Origin: Gynuella sunshinyii YC6258
GTDB taxonomy: Bacteria; Pseudomonadota; Gammaproteobacteria; Pseudomonadales; Natronospirillaceae
DNA: 64,000 nucleotides
Assembly: GCF_000940805.1 (NCBI RefSeq)
Contig: NZ_CP007142.1
Location: 1,836,593-1,900,592, forward strand
Direction: 5' to 3'
A program made the translations under genes and the position numbers. Positions 55,036-64,000 of this stretch are shown here, piece by piece. Positions within the stretch are counted from its first letter, which is position 1; every line of letters starts with the position of its first letter. Below the pieces are notes generated by a model. That model saw only the letters and a program-made list of their open reading frames with translations, had not been told where the DNA came from and searched no databases.

Positions 55036-56883
55036 TCAAGCCGTTTCCTCTTCCGTTTCTATCCCCAGATAACCACCCGTCTGGTGCGCCCATAGCTGAG
55101 CGTATATTCCACCGGATCTGGCCAGTTGCTGGTGAGTTCCCTGTTCCACAACTTGTCCCTGATCCAGAACGATTAACCGGTCCATAGCGGCAATAGTGGA
55201 TAGTCTGTGAGCAATCGCTATCACGGTTTTGCCTTCCATCAGCCGATACAGACTGTGTTGAATCGCGGATTCGATTTCTGAATCAAGTGCTGAAGTGGCT
55301 TCGTCCAGAACCAGAATCGGGGCGTTTTTCAACAAGACCCGGGCAATGGCGATTCGCTGGCGCTGGCCACCGGATAATTTCACCCCGCGTTCACCGACTT
55401 GAGCATCGTAGCCGGTCCGTCCTTCAGGATCACTGAGTCCGAGAATGAACTCGTGCGCTTCAGCCTGTTTGGCAGCGGCAATCATTTCTTCTTCCGTCGC
55501 GTCAGGGCGGCCATAGAGAATATTGTCTCGGACTGAACGGTGTAGCAGCGAGGTATCCTGGGTCACCATGCCGATTTTGCTGCGCAGGCTTTCCTGAGTA
55601 ACCTGGCTGATGTCCTGACCGTCAATCAGAATCTGTCCGGATTCTAGGTCATAGAAACGCAGCAGCAGATTGACCAGCGTTGACTTACCGGCCCCGGAAC
55701 GGCCAACCAGCCCGACTTTTTCGCCCGGCTTGATATTGAGTGTCAGCGCTTCGATGATGCCGGAGCCTTTGCCATAGTGAAAACCAATGTTCTGGTACTG
55801 GATGTTTCCCTGGTCAACGGTCAGCTGACTGGCTCCTTCAACATCATTGATCTGTTGCGGCTTAGACAATGTGTCCATGCCATCGGCGACGGTGCCGATA
55901 TTCTCAAACAGTGCACTGACCTCCCACATGATCCACTGTGCCATCCCGTTCAGACGCAGAGTCAGGCTGATGGCAATAGCGATAGCTCCAGCGCTGATAT
56001 TGCCGTTCACCCAGAGCCAAACTGACAGCGCGGCCACGGCAAATGTCAGCACATAGCTCAATACCTGAACCGAGACATTGAAACCGGTCACCAGGCGCAT
56101 CTGGCGGTAGACTGAACCGAGAAACTCAGTCATACCTTCATGGGCATAATCCGATTCCCGCGCGGTGTGGGAAAACAGTTTGACGGTGGCAATATTGGTG
56201 TAGCTGTCGACGATACGGCCGGTCATGAGGGCTCGGGCGTTCGCCTGTTCTGCGGATACCTGCTTGAGCCGTGGAACAAAGTATAACTGGCTGACGATAT
56301 AGCCCAACAGCCAAATCACAACCGGTGCCACCAGTCGAATATCGGCCTGGGCAATCAATATTACCATGGTAACGAAGTAAACGCTGACAAACACCAGGAC
56401 ATCCAGTAGCTTCATAACGGTTTCCCGCAATGAGAGCGAGGTTTGCATAACCTTGGTGGCTACCCGCCCGGCAAAATCATTCTGATAAAAAGACAGGCTT
56501 TGCTTCAGCAGATAACGGTGAGCCTGCCAGCGAATGGACATGGGGAAATTACCAAGCAGCGCCTGATGAACCACAAGGCCATGTAGCAGTACCAGCAGAG
56601 GCAGGCCAATCAGTGTGACTGAGGCCATGGTGATGAGTGTGGGCCATTCATCGGTGAGCAGTGTCGCCGGATTTTTGACCGCCAGCCAATCCACCAGCTT
56701 ACCCAGAAAGCCAAACAACGAGACTTCAAAGATCGCGATCAATGAAGTCAGTATCGACATGGCAATTAATGAACCCCACATGCCTTTGGAATAATGCAGG
56801 CAGAAGGCCAGTAATTTACTTGGTGGCTGGTCCGGTTCCGGGGCAGGAAACGGATTGGTCAGTTTTTCAAAAAAACGAAGCAT
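55036..56883 (-). CDS. ABC exporter, permease and ATPase fused
   Basis: 615 residues. An N-terminal six-helix type I exporter domain (about 30-330) is followed by the ATPase: Walker A GRSGAGKSTL near residue 393, signature KLSGGQRQRIAIARVLL near 503, Walker B ILVLDEATSALDS, H-loop AHRLST. Functions as a dimer. The substrate could be lipid, peptide or drug (MsbA/MdlB-like); the sequence does not decide. No partner gene is adjacent. Confidence 0.92.
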   Translation of the reverse strand: MLRFFEKLTNPFPAPEPDQPPSKLLAFCLHYSKGMWGSLIAMSILTSLIAIFEVSLFGFLGKLVDWLAVKNPATLLTDEWPTLITMASVTLIGLPLLVLLHGLVVHQALLGNFPMSIRWQAHRYLLKQSLSFYQNDFAGRVATKVMQTSLSLRETVMKLLDVLVFVSVYFVTMVILIAQADIRLVAPVVIWLLGYIVSQLYFVPRLKQVSAEQANARALMTGRIVDSYTNIATVKLFSHTARESDYAHEGMTEFLGSVYRQMRLVTGFNVSVQVLSYVLTFAVAALSVWLWVNGNISAGAIAIAISLTLRLNGMAQWIMWEVSALFENIGTVADGMDTLSKPQQINDVEGASQLTVDQGNIQYQNIGFHYGKGSGIIEALTLNIKPGEKVGLVGRSGAGKSTLVNLLLRFYDLESGQILIDGQDISQVTQESLRSKIGMVTQDTSLLHRSVRDNILYGRPDATEEEMIAAAKQAEAHEFILGLSDPEGRTGYDAQVGERGVKLSGGQRQRIAIARVLLKNAPILVLDEATSALDSEIESAIQHSLYRLMEGKTVIAIAHRLSTIAAMDRLIVLDQGQVVEQGTHQQLARSGGIYAQLWAHQTGGYLGIETEEETA

Positions 56884-57264
56884 GCAGTTTCTCTATATGT
56901 TGGTTTTTCAGTTAATCGAGTGCTCACGCCAGGAAAGGCATGATGGAGGGCAGGCTGGAAAATCCAGGCGCAAAAGTATAACAAATTTTAGCGGTTGGTC
57001 AGTAATTTGATGCTCACAAACTTTTTGGTTCCGAGTCGTCGTTGAAGCCTTCAGGCGTTAATGTTACCTGGGGTCGGGAAGTCAGGTCGGTTTGATCGTC
57101 ATAATAATGGGAATGTTGAGTCGCTATCAAAAAAGACTGCGGAGGTTTACACGGCGGTAATGTGGCATCAAGAGTTGAAAAAGCAGAGTACATTTTTTAA
57201 CTCTGATGCCGTGGTCGATGTTCAGATAGCGAAGTCTCTGAATGAGATGTTCTTCAATAGCGTG
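56884..57264. other. Gap without supported genes
   Basis: About 380 bases. One 95-codon frame (57061-57348) lacks an RBS and runs into the radical SAM gene on the other strand, so it is not called. Confidence 0.5.
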
Positions 57265-58779
57265 CTAATGACTTCGGGCGAACACTTTTTCTGCGATGAT
57301 TTTGTTCTTGTGCATATCTTCGGCAACCTCAGGATCCCGTTGCAGTAAAAAAGTTTGCACGGAAGGGGCAAAAAACAATGCAATGGTCCCGGCAAAATGC
57401 TGAGCGCCTTTTACGGTCAGAGACAAGGAGCGGGGATTATGTGTTCCAAATGCTGTGATCATTGAATGCTGGTAGACCTTGCCATTGTCAGAGTCGGTAT
57501 ATTGCATCAGCCCGTGTTCCAGAGCATAGGCTATCGCCGGGCCATAAGCCTGTTCCAGCGAAACTCCGAACTTGTGTTGAAAATACTGAAGATTGATTTC
57601 ACCGAAGTAGAGGCTGACAGCCACCATTTTGGCCATCATATGTGTTTGCGGCAGCTGGTAACTATCCTGGATCGGAAGCTCATTGTGATTAACGGCTTTG
57701 AGATACGGTGACAGGTTTTTTCCGGCTGCGCCCGCATTGTAGCTGATTGTCGTGTCGGAAAAACTTTGTGCACCCAGGCCGATACCCAAATAAGGAGAAC
57801 CCTGGATTACCCGACTGGTCAGGTAACTGCTGGTACCGGTCTGCCCGGTGAGGCGGGTATAGGTATTTTTGCCGGGATTGGCGTGATATCCAGCCGCGGC
57901 CAGCATCGCTTTTGCCATCGTTGCCTGTTCCATCACTCTGGCCAGTTCAACCTGTGATGCCTGATGAGATATCCGGGTCAGCTTGTAACGCATCCGATAC
58001 AGAGTGATATGCTCGGGGTTGAGTTTTATTGCGTATGCCAGGGTGGATTCCCAGGAGCCCATACTTTGATCGGCGAATCCATACATCAGGTCGATATTGA
58101 AGTCATCGAATCCAGCCTGACGTATATGATCCGTCGCAACCTGAATATGTTGAAGACCATTGCCTTCCCGTCCCAATGCTTTCAGCAGATCTGGTTGAGT
58201 GACCTGAATACCCATGCTGATCCTTTTGATACCGCTCTGACGATAAGCATGTATTTTGTCCGGTTCACGGGAAGCTATTTTGGGCGTCGTCTCAATACTG
58301 ATGTTGCAATCACTGGCGAGGGTAAAATGCCGGTTGACCTGGTTAATATGCTGATCAATCAGTCCTGCATCAACAAAAGAGGGTGTGCCACCGCCGATAT
58401 CGAAGCCGACCAATGTGCGATGGCCAAGCAAGTGACGGTACAACGATAATTCCCGATCCAGTGCCGCCATGTATTCTTTGGTTTGATCAAGCTCTGATTT
58501 TCCCACGACCGTGTATTCACAAAAATAACAGCGGGTTTCACAGAACGGAATGTGAGAATACAGAGAAAAGTGGGTCAGATGTTCAAAAGCCTCAACCATC
58601 CTGGATTGCTGCTCACTCTGTTTAACGCGATAGGGACGCCAGGTTGTGCCGTGTGCAATTGGGTAGGCAGTGTTGGAAATATGATGATTTCTCTGACCGG
58701 CTGCGAATACATCGGCCATCTCGTGCTGAATGCAATCTGCTGCAGCGGGGGTGGACCATTTCTTTATCATGATATTCAT
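57265..58779 (-). CDS. HemN/HemW-like radical SAM protein
   Basis: 504 residues. The radical SAM cluster motif is CETRCYFC near residue 81, within HIPFCETRCYFCEY, and GFDIGGGTPSFVD follows, as in coproporphyrinogen dehydrogenase relatives. The C-terminal HemN domain is present (SPYLGIGLGAQSF). It has an extra 60-residue N-terminus, and the usual CYFCGF/CxYC wording is changed to CYFCEY. It could be a heme chaperone (HemW), an anaerobic heme-cleaving enzyme (HutW/ChuW-like) or a methyltransferase-type member. No heme gene is adjacent. Confidence 0.8.
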   Translation of the reverse strand: MNIMIKKWSTPAAADCIQHEMADVFAAGQRNHHISNTAYPIAHGTTWRPYRVKQSEQQSRMVEAFEHLTHFSLYSHIPFCETRCYFCEYTVVGKSELDQTKEYMAALDRELSLYRHLLGHRTLVGFDIGGGTPSFVDAGLIDQHINQVNRHFTLASDCNISIETTPKIASREPDKIHAYRQSGIKRISMGIQVTQPDLLKALGREGNGLQHIQVATDHIRQAGFDDFNIDLMYGFADQSMGSWESTLAYAIKLNPEHITLYRMRYKLTRISHQASQVELARVMEQATMAKAMLAAAGYHANPGKNTYTRLTGQTGTSSYLTSRVIQGSPYLGIGLGAQSFSDTTISYNAGAAGKNLSPYLKAVNHNELPIQDSYQLPQTHMMAKMVAVSLYFGEINLQYFQHKFGVSLEQAYGPAIAYALEHGLMQYTDSDNGKVYQHSMITAFGTHNPRSLSLTVKGAQHFAGTIALFFAPSVQTFLLQRDPEVAEDMHKNKIIAEKVFARSH

Positions 58780-59134
58780 CCTTGCGTGGTAGGGCCAAAT
58801 CCCTGATTGAGTGCTGAATCATAAAGCCGCAATACTGCAAAAACGGTTGATAAATATCAAATGATATTTTTCCGTATTGTGAGACATAAACTGTTATTGG
58901 ATACCAATCCTTTCGATTGAGAAAAATAATGAATATTCCCTGTTTCAGCCCGCCGTGAGTATATCCTTATAAGCTCGAATACAGCGTTCGTGTTTGAAAC
59001 AGGGGGTATTCATTTCAGGCACCTGAGTGATTACTCCGGTGAACATTTATGTCGGGTTAGTCGTATGTTGCTCACCAGGATGAAGAGATCATGGTCTTCA
59101 CCGGAGCGTGAATGTTGTCATGATGCTGCCAGAC
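58780..59134. other. Gap without supported genes
   Basis: About 355 AT-rich bases containing the upstream region of the radical SAM gene. Nothing recognised. Confidence 0.4.
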
Positions 59135-60142
59135 TCAATTCCGGCCATACACCCGTGGCCTGAGGTAGCGGAAAAAACCGCTAAGTTCCTCTTGTTCTAT
59201 GGTTCTGGCTTCATAACCGAAAAACTCCACTCTCACATCATTGAGCGCGCGTGCCAGAGCTTCTCCGTTTAAGGTATCAATCAGCTTTTCGCGTTTTTTC
59301 ATATATGCCAGGCCCCGTTGCCAGCGCAGGTTTCGTTTCTGGTCCAGGTCTCTTAGCTCGCTGATCCTGCTCTCGTCATAGCCTGACTGTCGTCGAAGCT
59401 TGTCAATCTGCTGTTGCCGTTGATCCGGTGGCAATTGACCGAGTGCCTGTTGAACAGAATCAAGGGAAAAATAAACCTGTGTGATCAGGTCTTTGCGATT
59501 GCCATATTGAACTGTGGATTCCGACAGCAGCTCGTCAAGCTGAGTATTCAGCTGGTATAACTTCTCTTCCAGAGAGATTCTGGAGTCAGTGTCAACTTGA
59601 GAAATAACCTGTTGAACCTGCTGCTGTTTTCTCTCCATATCATTGCGCTCTTCTGCCCACAGCAGTTCCGCATCATCTGCAAATATTTCCCGGCGTTTTT
59701 TCCAAATGATTCCATATCGTTCAAGAGATGACAGTCGTGACAGAAATGTTTGTTGTTCTGTTAACCATTCGTGATACCGATCCAGCTTTTCCATCAAGGC
59801 AATAATTCCGTCTGCTTCAGTTGGAAAGGCCTGACGAGCTGCGCCGTTAAAGTATTCGACTCCTAAGACCGGATATTTTTGTATCAGATCCTGACGGAAA
59901 CGGTATAGCTTGGTTTGGGTAGTAATATCGGCTATTTGCTGTCCAAAAAGACTGATCAATTTCTGAGTCAGAGCAGAACGAACATCTTTGTGGATAGAAG
60001 TTGCTCTTGCCGGAATTGGATCGTTCATTTGCTTGGTAATCTGTTGCGGCGGCTGATGCATATCGGGGAGATAGAAGCGGTTTCCTGCCCAGATGGTCGC
60101 GGCCACCACGATTAACACCATCAGTGATATTTTAGTCATCAT
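59135..60142 (-). CDS. Divergent lipase-chaperone (LifO)-like protein
   Basis: 335 residues. An N-terminal membrane anchor (ISLMVLIVVAATIWAGNRFYL) and a proline-rich stretch precede a long helical region, the build of lipase-specific foldases. RREIFADDAELLWAEERNDMERKQ corresponds to the LifO R..IF..EA...FA.EE block, and DLDQKRNLRWQRGLAYMKKREKL to its C-terminal helix block. The usual RxxFDY motif is not found. LifO proteins fold secreted lipases in the periplasm. Start ATG 60142 or 60139. Next gene upstream on the same strand is an SGNH hydrolase. Confidence 0.65.
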   Translation of the reverse strand: MMTKISLMVLIVVAATIWAGNRFYLPDMHQPPQQITKQMNDPIPARATSIHKDVRSALTQKLISLFGQQIADITTQTKLYRFRQDLIQKYPVLGVEYFNGAARQAFPTEADGIIALMEKLDRYHEWLTEQQTFLSRLSSLERYGIIWKKRREIFADDAELLWAEERNDMERKQQQVQQVISQVDTDSRISLEEKLYQLNTQLDELLSESTVQYGNRKDLITQVYFSLDSVQQALGQLPPDQRQQQIDKLRRQSGYDESRISELRDLDQKRNLRWQRGLAYMKKREKLIDTLNGEALARALNDVRVEFFGYEARTIEQEELSGFFRYLRPRVYGRN

Positions 60143-60282
60143 GATTACTGTTATTTTATCGAAGACAATGTTGATACCGGCGATGAAAAACAACCGTCAT
60201 TCTCTCAACCGCATCGGTAAGCAGGCGGTTGGAAAATACTACCGTTCTGACGGTTGTTTTCATGACCGGCGCTGAAGGCTTT

Positions 60283-61062
60283 TTATAGCAACTGCTTTAG
60301 TGTTGGCCAGGTGAGATCGGCCAGTTTTCGTGACCCTGAGTGATTGGGGTGTATACCGTCAATAATGATATCGTTGTCATTGATGACTGCTCTTGGGTCA
60401 ACAAAGGTACAGTGGACTACCGAAAACTCGCAGGCCTGTGACAATCTCATGTCGCCATAATCAATGGCCTCTTCCATACTGTCGAGTAGGAAAATGGCGT
60501 TCTTGGTATAGTAATAACCGAGAAATACAACGTTTTTAACATCATCCGCGTACATCTGATTCAACAGGTTGACAGCCTCCACATAGATGTCATCAATCTG
60601 TGCCTTACACTGCTCGCTGAGATGGCCAAATTGGTACCATTCTGTTTTACAGTTGTAGGGATCCAGCATGATGGCTGGAATCAGAATATCATTACCTCCA
60701 CCATCCATCAGGACCAGATCGATGTCGGAATCATCCTGCCGGGCGTGGTAGTATTGGTCTACTACGGAGGTGGCGATACTGCCGCCGCTGAGTTCTGCGC
60801 CGGATAGCGTATAACGACGGAATGTTTCGCCTGCATATGATTCGATATTGTCCTGTAATTCACCGGATAACGCGAAGATGGAATCACCGATGGTTATGAC
60901 CTGATTGTTATCAGCCTGGGATATTGTCGTGTTGCTGATCAGGCTTCCGATGCCATCGCAAGCTGAAATCAAACTACTGGTAATCAGTAAAGCAATATAC
61001 CTGATATAGAAGCTAACTTTTTTGTTCTCTCTCCTGAGGTTTTCTGATGGTAAGGTTTTCAT
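60283..61062 (-). CDS. SGNH/GDSL-type hydrolase lipoprotein
   Basis: 259 residues. The start MKTLPSENL leads to a hydrophobic run ending LISAC, a lipobox, so it is probably lipid-anchored. Motif I is ITIGDSIFALSG (catalytic Ser), GGGNDI holds the Asn, and DGIHPNHSGSRK carries the Asp and His, so the catalytic set is complete. Ester substrate unknown. It lies between two lipase-chaperone-like genes on the same strand. Start ATG 61062 chosen because the longer frame adds only a hydrophobic prefix. Confidence 0.85.
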   Translation of the reverse strand: MKTLPSENLRRENKKVSFYIRYIALLITSSLISACDGIGSLISNTTISQADNNQVITIGDSIFALSGELQDNIESYAGETFRRYTLSGAELSGGSIATSVVDQYYHARQDDSDIDLVLMDGGGNDILIPAIMLDPYNCKTEWYQFGHLSEQCKAQIDDIYVEAVNLLNQMYADDVKNVVFLGYYYTKNAIFLLDSMEEAIDYGDMRLSQACEFSVVHCTFVDPRAVINDNDIIIDGIHPNHSGSRKLADLTWPTLKQLL

Positions 61063-61569
61063 GATTTTTTCCTGTATTATTGTTATTTTTAAAATCGTTT
61101 TAATGACAGTACTGATGATTGTCATGATATCAGTGTATAAAAAATGTACGATTTGAACACATAATATGCACTGGTGTGAAATTACGGAAACATTAGCAGG
61201 TGATTTTCGCGACTGTTGAAATAATTAAATAAAAATATTTTTTTGATCGTTGAATGGTTAACCCGAAAATTAAATAGATCTTCCTGATCTCTTTGATTGT
61301 CGCTCCGAGAAATCTGGCGTATTGCATAAAACACCGGATCGTCGGACTGCTTGATTTCCAGGGGCTCGCATTGGCTATGGCCAATGGTGTGGCTCACGCC
61401 TCGGAGAATTTTTGCTTCACACTATTAAACCAACCTAAATACTTGTCAGGTTAACCTTATCCGCTTGTAAATTTTGCCAGGTTAATAGAGCCAACAAAAA
61501 AGGAATAAAAGCTGATTCAGAATGGCCATAAGAGGGTAGAGCCTTGCGGTGTGACATGTTCAAACACTA
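61063..61569. other. AT-rich gap
   Basis: About 505 bases. Small frames near 61182-61397 have no RBS or family. Two CAGGTTAA copies lie near 61447 and 61480; meaning unknown. Confidence 0.4.
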
Positions 61570-62652
61570 TTACGGTTCCAGTTGTTTGAAATACCTGGTG
61601 TGGAGAAGCCGAAGCTCTTCTGCGGTAAATAGAGTTTCCAGCAAAGTGGATATCTGTGCGTTAGCGTCATTGCTATCAAGGCCAGAATGTTTAATTTGTT
61701 CTCGCTGTTCAAGAAAATAATAATAGCGGGAGCTTAGTTCCTGAATTTTCAGGTCTTCGTCCGCTTTTTGTGCTGCAGAATCCGAGCCCATCGCCTCTGA
61801 TCGATAACTGAATATATCCGACTCCGATGCCCCTTGCTCTCTTAACTTTTCAACTTCGTATGCTCTTTGAATATCCGCCAATGGGGAATCAAGTTTGCTA
61901 ATCTCAGAATTAAAACGATTCTGGAGTTCCTTGAGCCGGTTTTGCTGTTCATCTTCATTGAGGGATTGATCATTCAGTGTGTTCATCGCCGCCAGCATAT
62001 ACTGGCTCTGCACCTCTTCCTCTGCGAACAGTTGATTAACAACTTCGGGTGAAAAATAGCGCCTTCGTAGTTCAGACACTGCTTCGTTGCTCTCAATAGC
62101 AGAGCTGATTTCCTCGGTTTCATGTGATTTGAGTGCTGATATGAGCAGTGATGTACGGTATTCGCAGTAAGCATCAAGCATCTCCGAGACCTGAGTTCTG
62201 GTGGATTCCTCCATGACTGCTGATGCACTTGTTATCCAGGTTGAACATCCTGCTGCATCTTCATTGTGAGGAATCAGTTCGTATAGCTGGTCCAGTGATC
62301 TCAGCAAGTATCCGTTGATAACCAGACTACCCTGTTTATCGGTGGAGAGTTTTTGTAGTAAGGATGCGACCCGTTTTTGTTGTGACTCCGGTAAAACATT
62401 TTCTGCGGGATTCAGCGGATTCTGAGAGGCTGAATCGTCAGTGACAAAATGGTGTTGTTCGGCCTGTGGTTGTACTTTGGTTGGTTCAGGCATTTTAACT
62501 TTCTGGGTGATTTCAATGTTTCTTGTTTTTTTATCATTGCTAAAAATACCGTACATTGCTGCCGATACTAATAGCCCTATGGCTAAGCCACAGAGACTGC
62601 GTTTAACTAAAAAGATGTGCTGCCTTCTAATATTTTTTTGGGGTGAATTCAT
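61570..62652 (-). CDS. Lipase-chaperone (LifO)-like protein
   Basis: 360 residues. N-terminal anchor (SLCGLAIGLLVSAAMYGIF), a linker rich in Pro, Gln and Ser, then helical repeats. LVINGYLLRSLDQLYELIP aligns with the LifO start LLITRDIRNLFDYFLS, keeping R, L and D of the RxxFDY motif region. LRRRYFSPEVVNQLFAEEEVQSQYML aligns with LRARIFSNEAHVAFFADEETYNQFTL, and FTAEELRLLHTRY with the C-terminus. It is divergent from the secreted hydrolase at 63206, so that enzyme is a candidate client. Confidence 0.75.
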   Translation of the reverse strand: MNSPQKNIRRQHIFLVKRSLCGLAIGLLVSAAMYGIFSNDKKTRNIEITQKVKMPEPTKVQPQAEQHHFVTDDSASQNPLNPAENVLPESQQKRVASLLQKLSTDKQGSLVINGYLLRSLDQLYELIPHNEDAAGCSTWITSASAVMEESTRTQVSEMLDAYCEYRTSLLISALKSHETEEISSAIESNEAVSELRRRYFSPEVVNQLFAEEEVQSQYMLAAMNTLNDQSLNEDEQQNRLKELQNRFNSEISKLDSPLADIQRAYEVEKLREQGASESDIFSYRSEAMGSDSAAQKADEDLKIQELSSRYYYFLEQREQIKHSGLDSNDANAQISTLLETLFTAEELRLLHTRYFKQLEP

Positions 62653-63205
62653 GGCGATTTTGGTGCGTCATTAAATTGTCGATAGTTAGCATGTTTCTAA
62701 AGTTCAGAATAAAGCTTTAGTTAAGCTCCATGGGATCGATAAATCAAGCGGTGTTTTGATAATTATTGTTCCTGGTCTGCTGGTTTTTTACCTCAAATAT
62801 TTTATATCTGTTTTTAAATCAGAGAATTACATGATTTTGGCTTGGATAAGAAATCATTCATTCATCCTTTTTTATGAGTGTCAGGTTTTTGAGTTTTAAT
62901 ATCCGTGTTTATTAAATTTTTATGAAAATGGGATTCAGAGTTTTTGGGTGATTCATTTTTGTCTTCTGGCTATCCATCAACAGTATGATTCAACGTTGAT
63001 TATTTTTTGAACTAGTATGTTGTCTTGTTAACTTATTTTTTGAAGTTAACGATTTTCTTAAATTCGGAAAATTAGTTGCTTTATGACTTTCGGAGTTGTT
63101 ATGCGGGTGTCATATGTGGGACGCAATTCAAGATTTTTGTGGACATTTCTCATTTGTATGAAGGTGATTAGCAATGGACTAAAAAAACCTGAGGAGGTCT
63201 TGTAT
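62653..63205. other. AT-rich region between divergent genes
   Basis: About 550 bases, the most AT-rich stretch I see, between the chaperone-like gene and the hydrolase. It should hold both promoters; no box was certain. Confidence 0.45.
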
Positions 63206-64000
63206 ATGAACTGTTCTGTGAGAAGTAATACTTTCCAATCCATATTTTTTGCTCTGCTGGTGCTGCTGGCATTCGACGCCGTGGCTGTTGATTGTCCTGC
63301 TGACGCAATTTGTCGATATGATCTGGAACCAGGAAAATATAGCGACAAAGGTCCTTATCGTTATGATGATTATGATATGCCATTTGGAAGTACGCCTGGT
63401 GGCGCATCGGTGTACTACCCAACCAATGCAGAACCACCATTCTCTGTGCTGGTATTTACCCCGCCCTTAAGCGGAACACAAATTATGTACCGGGCATGGG
63501 GGCCGTTTTTTGCGTCACATGGCATAGTTATGGTGACAATGGATACTCGTACCACACTGGATCAGGTTGATTCTCGTGCTAGGCAGCAAAAAACCGTATT
63601 GGATGCAATGAAAGAAGAAAATACCCGTATGGGTAGTCCCCTCTATGGCAAAGTAGCGACTGATCGGTTGGGCGCTGTTGGATGGTCTATGGGGGGCGGA
63701 GCGACCTGGATCAATTCTGCTGAATATGATGGCTTGCGAACTGCTATGTCATTGGCGGGTCACAATCTGACGGCGATAGACCTGGACTCAAAAGGATATG
63801 GAACCCGGTGCCCCACAATTCTTTTTAATGGCGCTCTGGATGTAACTATTTTGGGAGGATTGGGGCAATCTGATGGTGTGTATGACAATATTCCGTCTGG
63901 CGTTCCTAAGCTGATTTATGAAGTGGTCAGTGCAGGTCATTTTTCGTGGGGCACTCCAACACAGGCTAATGACTATGTAGCGGAGCTGGCGCTGGCATTT
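63206..64000 (+). CDS. Secreted polyester hydrolase/cutinase-like alpha/beta hydrolase, 3' end outside window
   Basis: 265 codons to the window edge, no stop. GAGGAGGT at 63191-63198 precedes ATG 63206. A signal peptide (FFALLVLLAFDAVA) precedes the mature start VDCPADAICRYDL. VYYPTNA, WGPFFASHG and TLDQVDSRARQQ follow the PETase of Ideonella sakaiensis closely. The nucleophile elbow is GWSMGGG, the Asp is in NGALDVT and the His in SAGHFSWG, so the triad is complete. By alignment, the oxyanion-hole Tyr appears as Leu and the substrate-cleft Trp as His. The substrate is unproven; small esters or polyesters are plausible. Confidence 0.88.
   Translation, partial: MNCSVRSNTFQSIFFALLVLLAFDAVAVDCPADAICRYDLEPGKYSDKGPYRYDDYDMPFGSTPGGASVYYPTNAEPPFSVLVFTPPLSGTQIMYRAWGPFFASHGIVMVTMDTRTTLDQVDSRARQQKTVLDAMKEENTRMGSPLYGKVATDRLGAVGWSMGGGATWINSAEYDGLRTAMSLAGHNLTAIDLDSKGYGTRCPTILFNGALDVTILGGLGQSDGVYDNIPSGVPKLIYEVVSAGHFSWGTPTQANDYVAELALAF

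Noticed and set aside
57061-57348. 95-codon plus-strand open frame
   Set aside because: No RBS, no family resemblance, and its 3' end runs antisense into the radical SAM gene.
61182-61397. Two overlapping small minus-strand frames
   Set aside because: No RBS and no recognisable sequence, in AT-rich intergenic DNA.

Overview
The window is chromosomal DNA of a Gram-negative, probably aerobic and free-living, nitrogen-fixing gammaproteobacterium. Evidence: LPS genes (waaC, waaA, an LpxL-type acyltransferase), TolC, the enterobacterial/pseudomonad order tolC-nudF-yqiB-cpdA-yqiA-parE, glnE next to ilvE, and molybdenum nitrogenase genes whose order and residues closely follow Azotobacter vinelandii and Pseudomonas stutzeri. 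The genus cannot be fixed from the sequence; a marine or rhizosphere Oceanospirillales/Cellvibrionales-like organism is a guess. No tRNA, rRNA, CRISPR array, insertion sequence or prophage was recognised.

Layout. 1-10.5 kb: glnE (3' part), ilvE, envelope genes waaC, lpxL-like and waaA, a NUDIX hydrolase and acetoacetyl-CoA synthetase. 10.5-19.3 kb: housekeeping genes from tolC to parE, where four consecutive genes appear to use TTG or CTG starts, then a SIMPL-domain protein and fbp with a Cra-like operator. 19.5-23.1 kb: a GGDEF/EAL protein and a thioesterase.

23.1-45 kb: the nitrogen-fixation region, in two blocks. Block 1 is nifB-fdxN-nifQ-glutaredoxin-bolA, behind a textbook NifA/IHF/sigma-54 promoter. 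Block 2 is nifH-nifD-nifK-nifT-nifY-orf-lrvA, behind a second such promoter. Between them lie, on the minus strand, a SIR2-like gene plus a small unknown gene with their own NifA/sigma-54-type promoter; a tightly overlapping operon selD-mnmH-PhnD/PhnC/PhnE-like ABC transporter (selenium activation, tRNA 2-selenouridine synthesis and a probable selenium-oxyanion importer); and two homologous pairs of YeeE/YedE-type membrane proteins flanking that operon and a chemoreceptor. nifE, nifN, nifX, nifU, nifS, nifV, nifA and nifL are not in the window, so this organism must carry them elsewhere if it fixes nitrogen.

45-58.8 kb: mixed genes (YieH-like phosphatase, DUF1499 protein, DMT exporter, lipoprotein, rraA, a TetR regulator with an RND-type exporter, tryptophanase, a membrane protein, an ABC exporter and a HemN-like radical SAM protein). 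58.8-64 kb: a looser, visibly AT-rich accessory stretch holding two divergent lipase-chaperone (LifO-like) proteins around an SGNH-hydrolase lipoprotein, and beside them the start of a secreted PETase/cutinase-like alpha/beta hydrolase that runs off the window.

The points most worth following are the NifA-type promoter on the SIR2-like operon, the selenium operon set between the nif blocks and flanked by duplicated YeeE/YedE pairs, the perfect hairpins in nearly every nif intergenic gap (including an intrinsic terminator between nifB and fdxN), and the lipase-chaperone-like proteins paired with hydrolases outside the classical lipase family.
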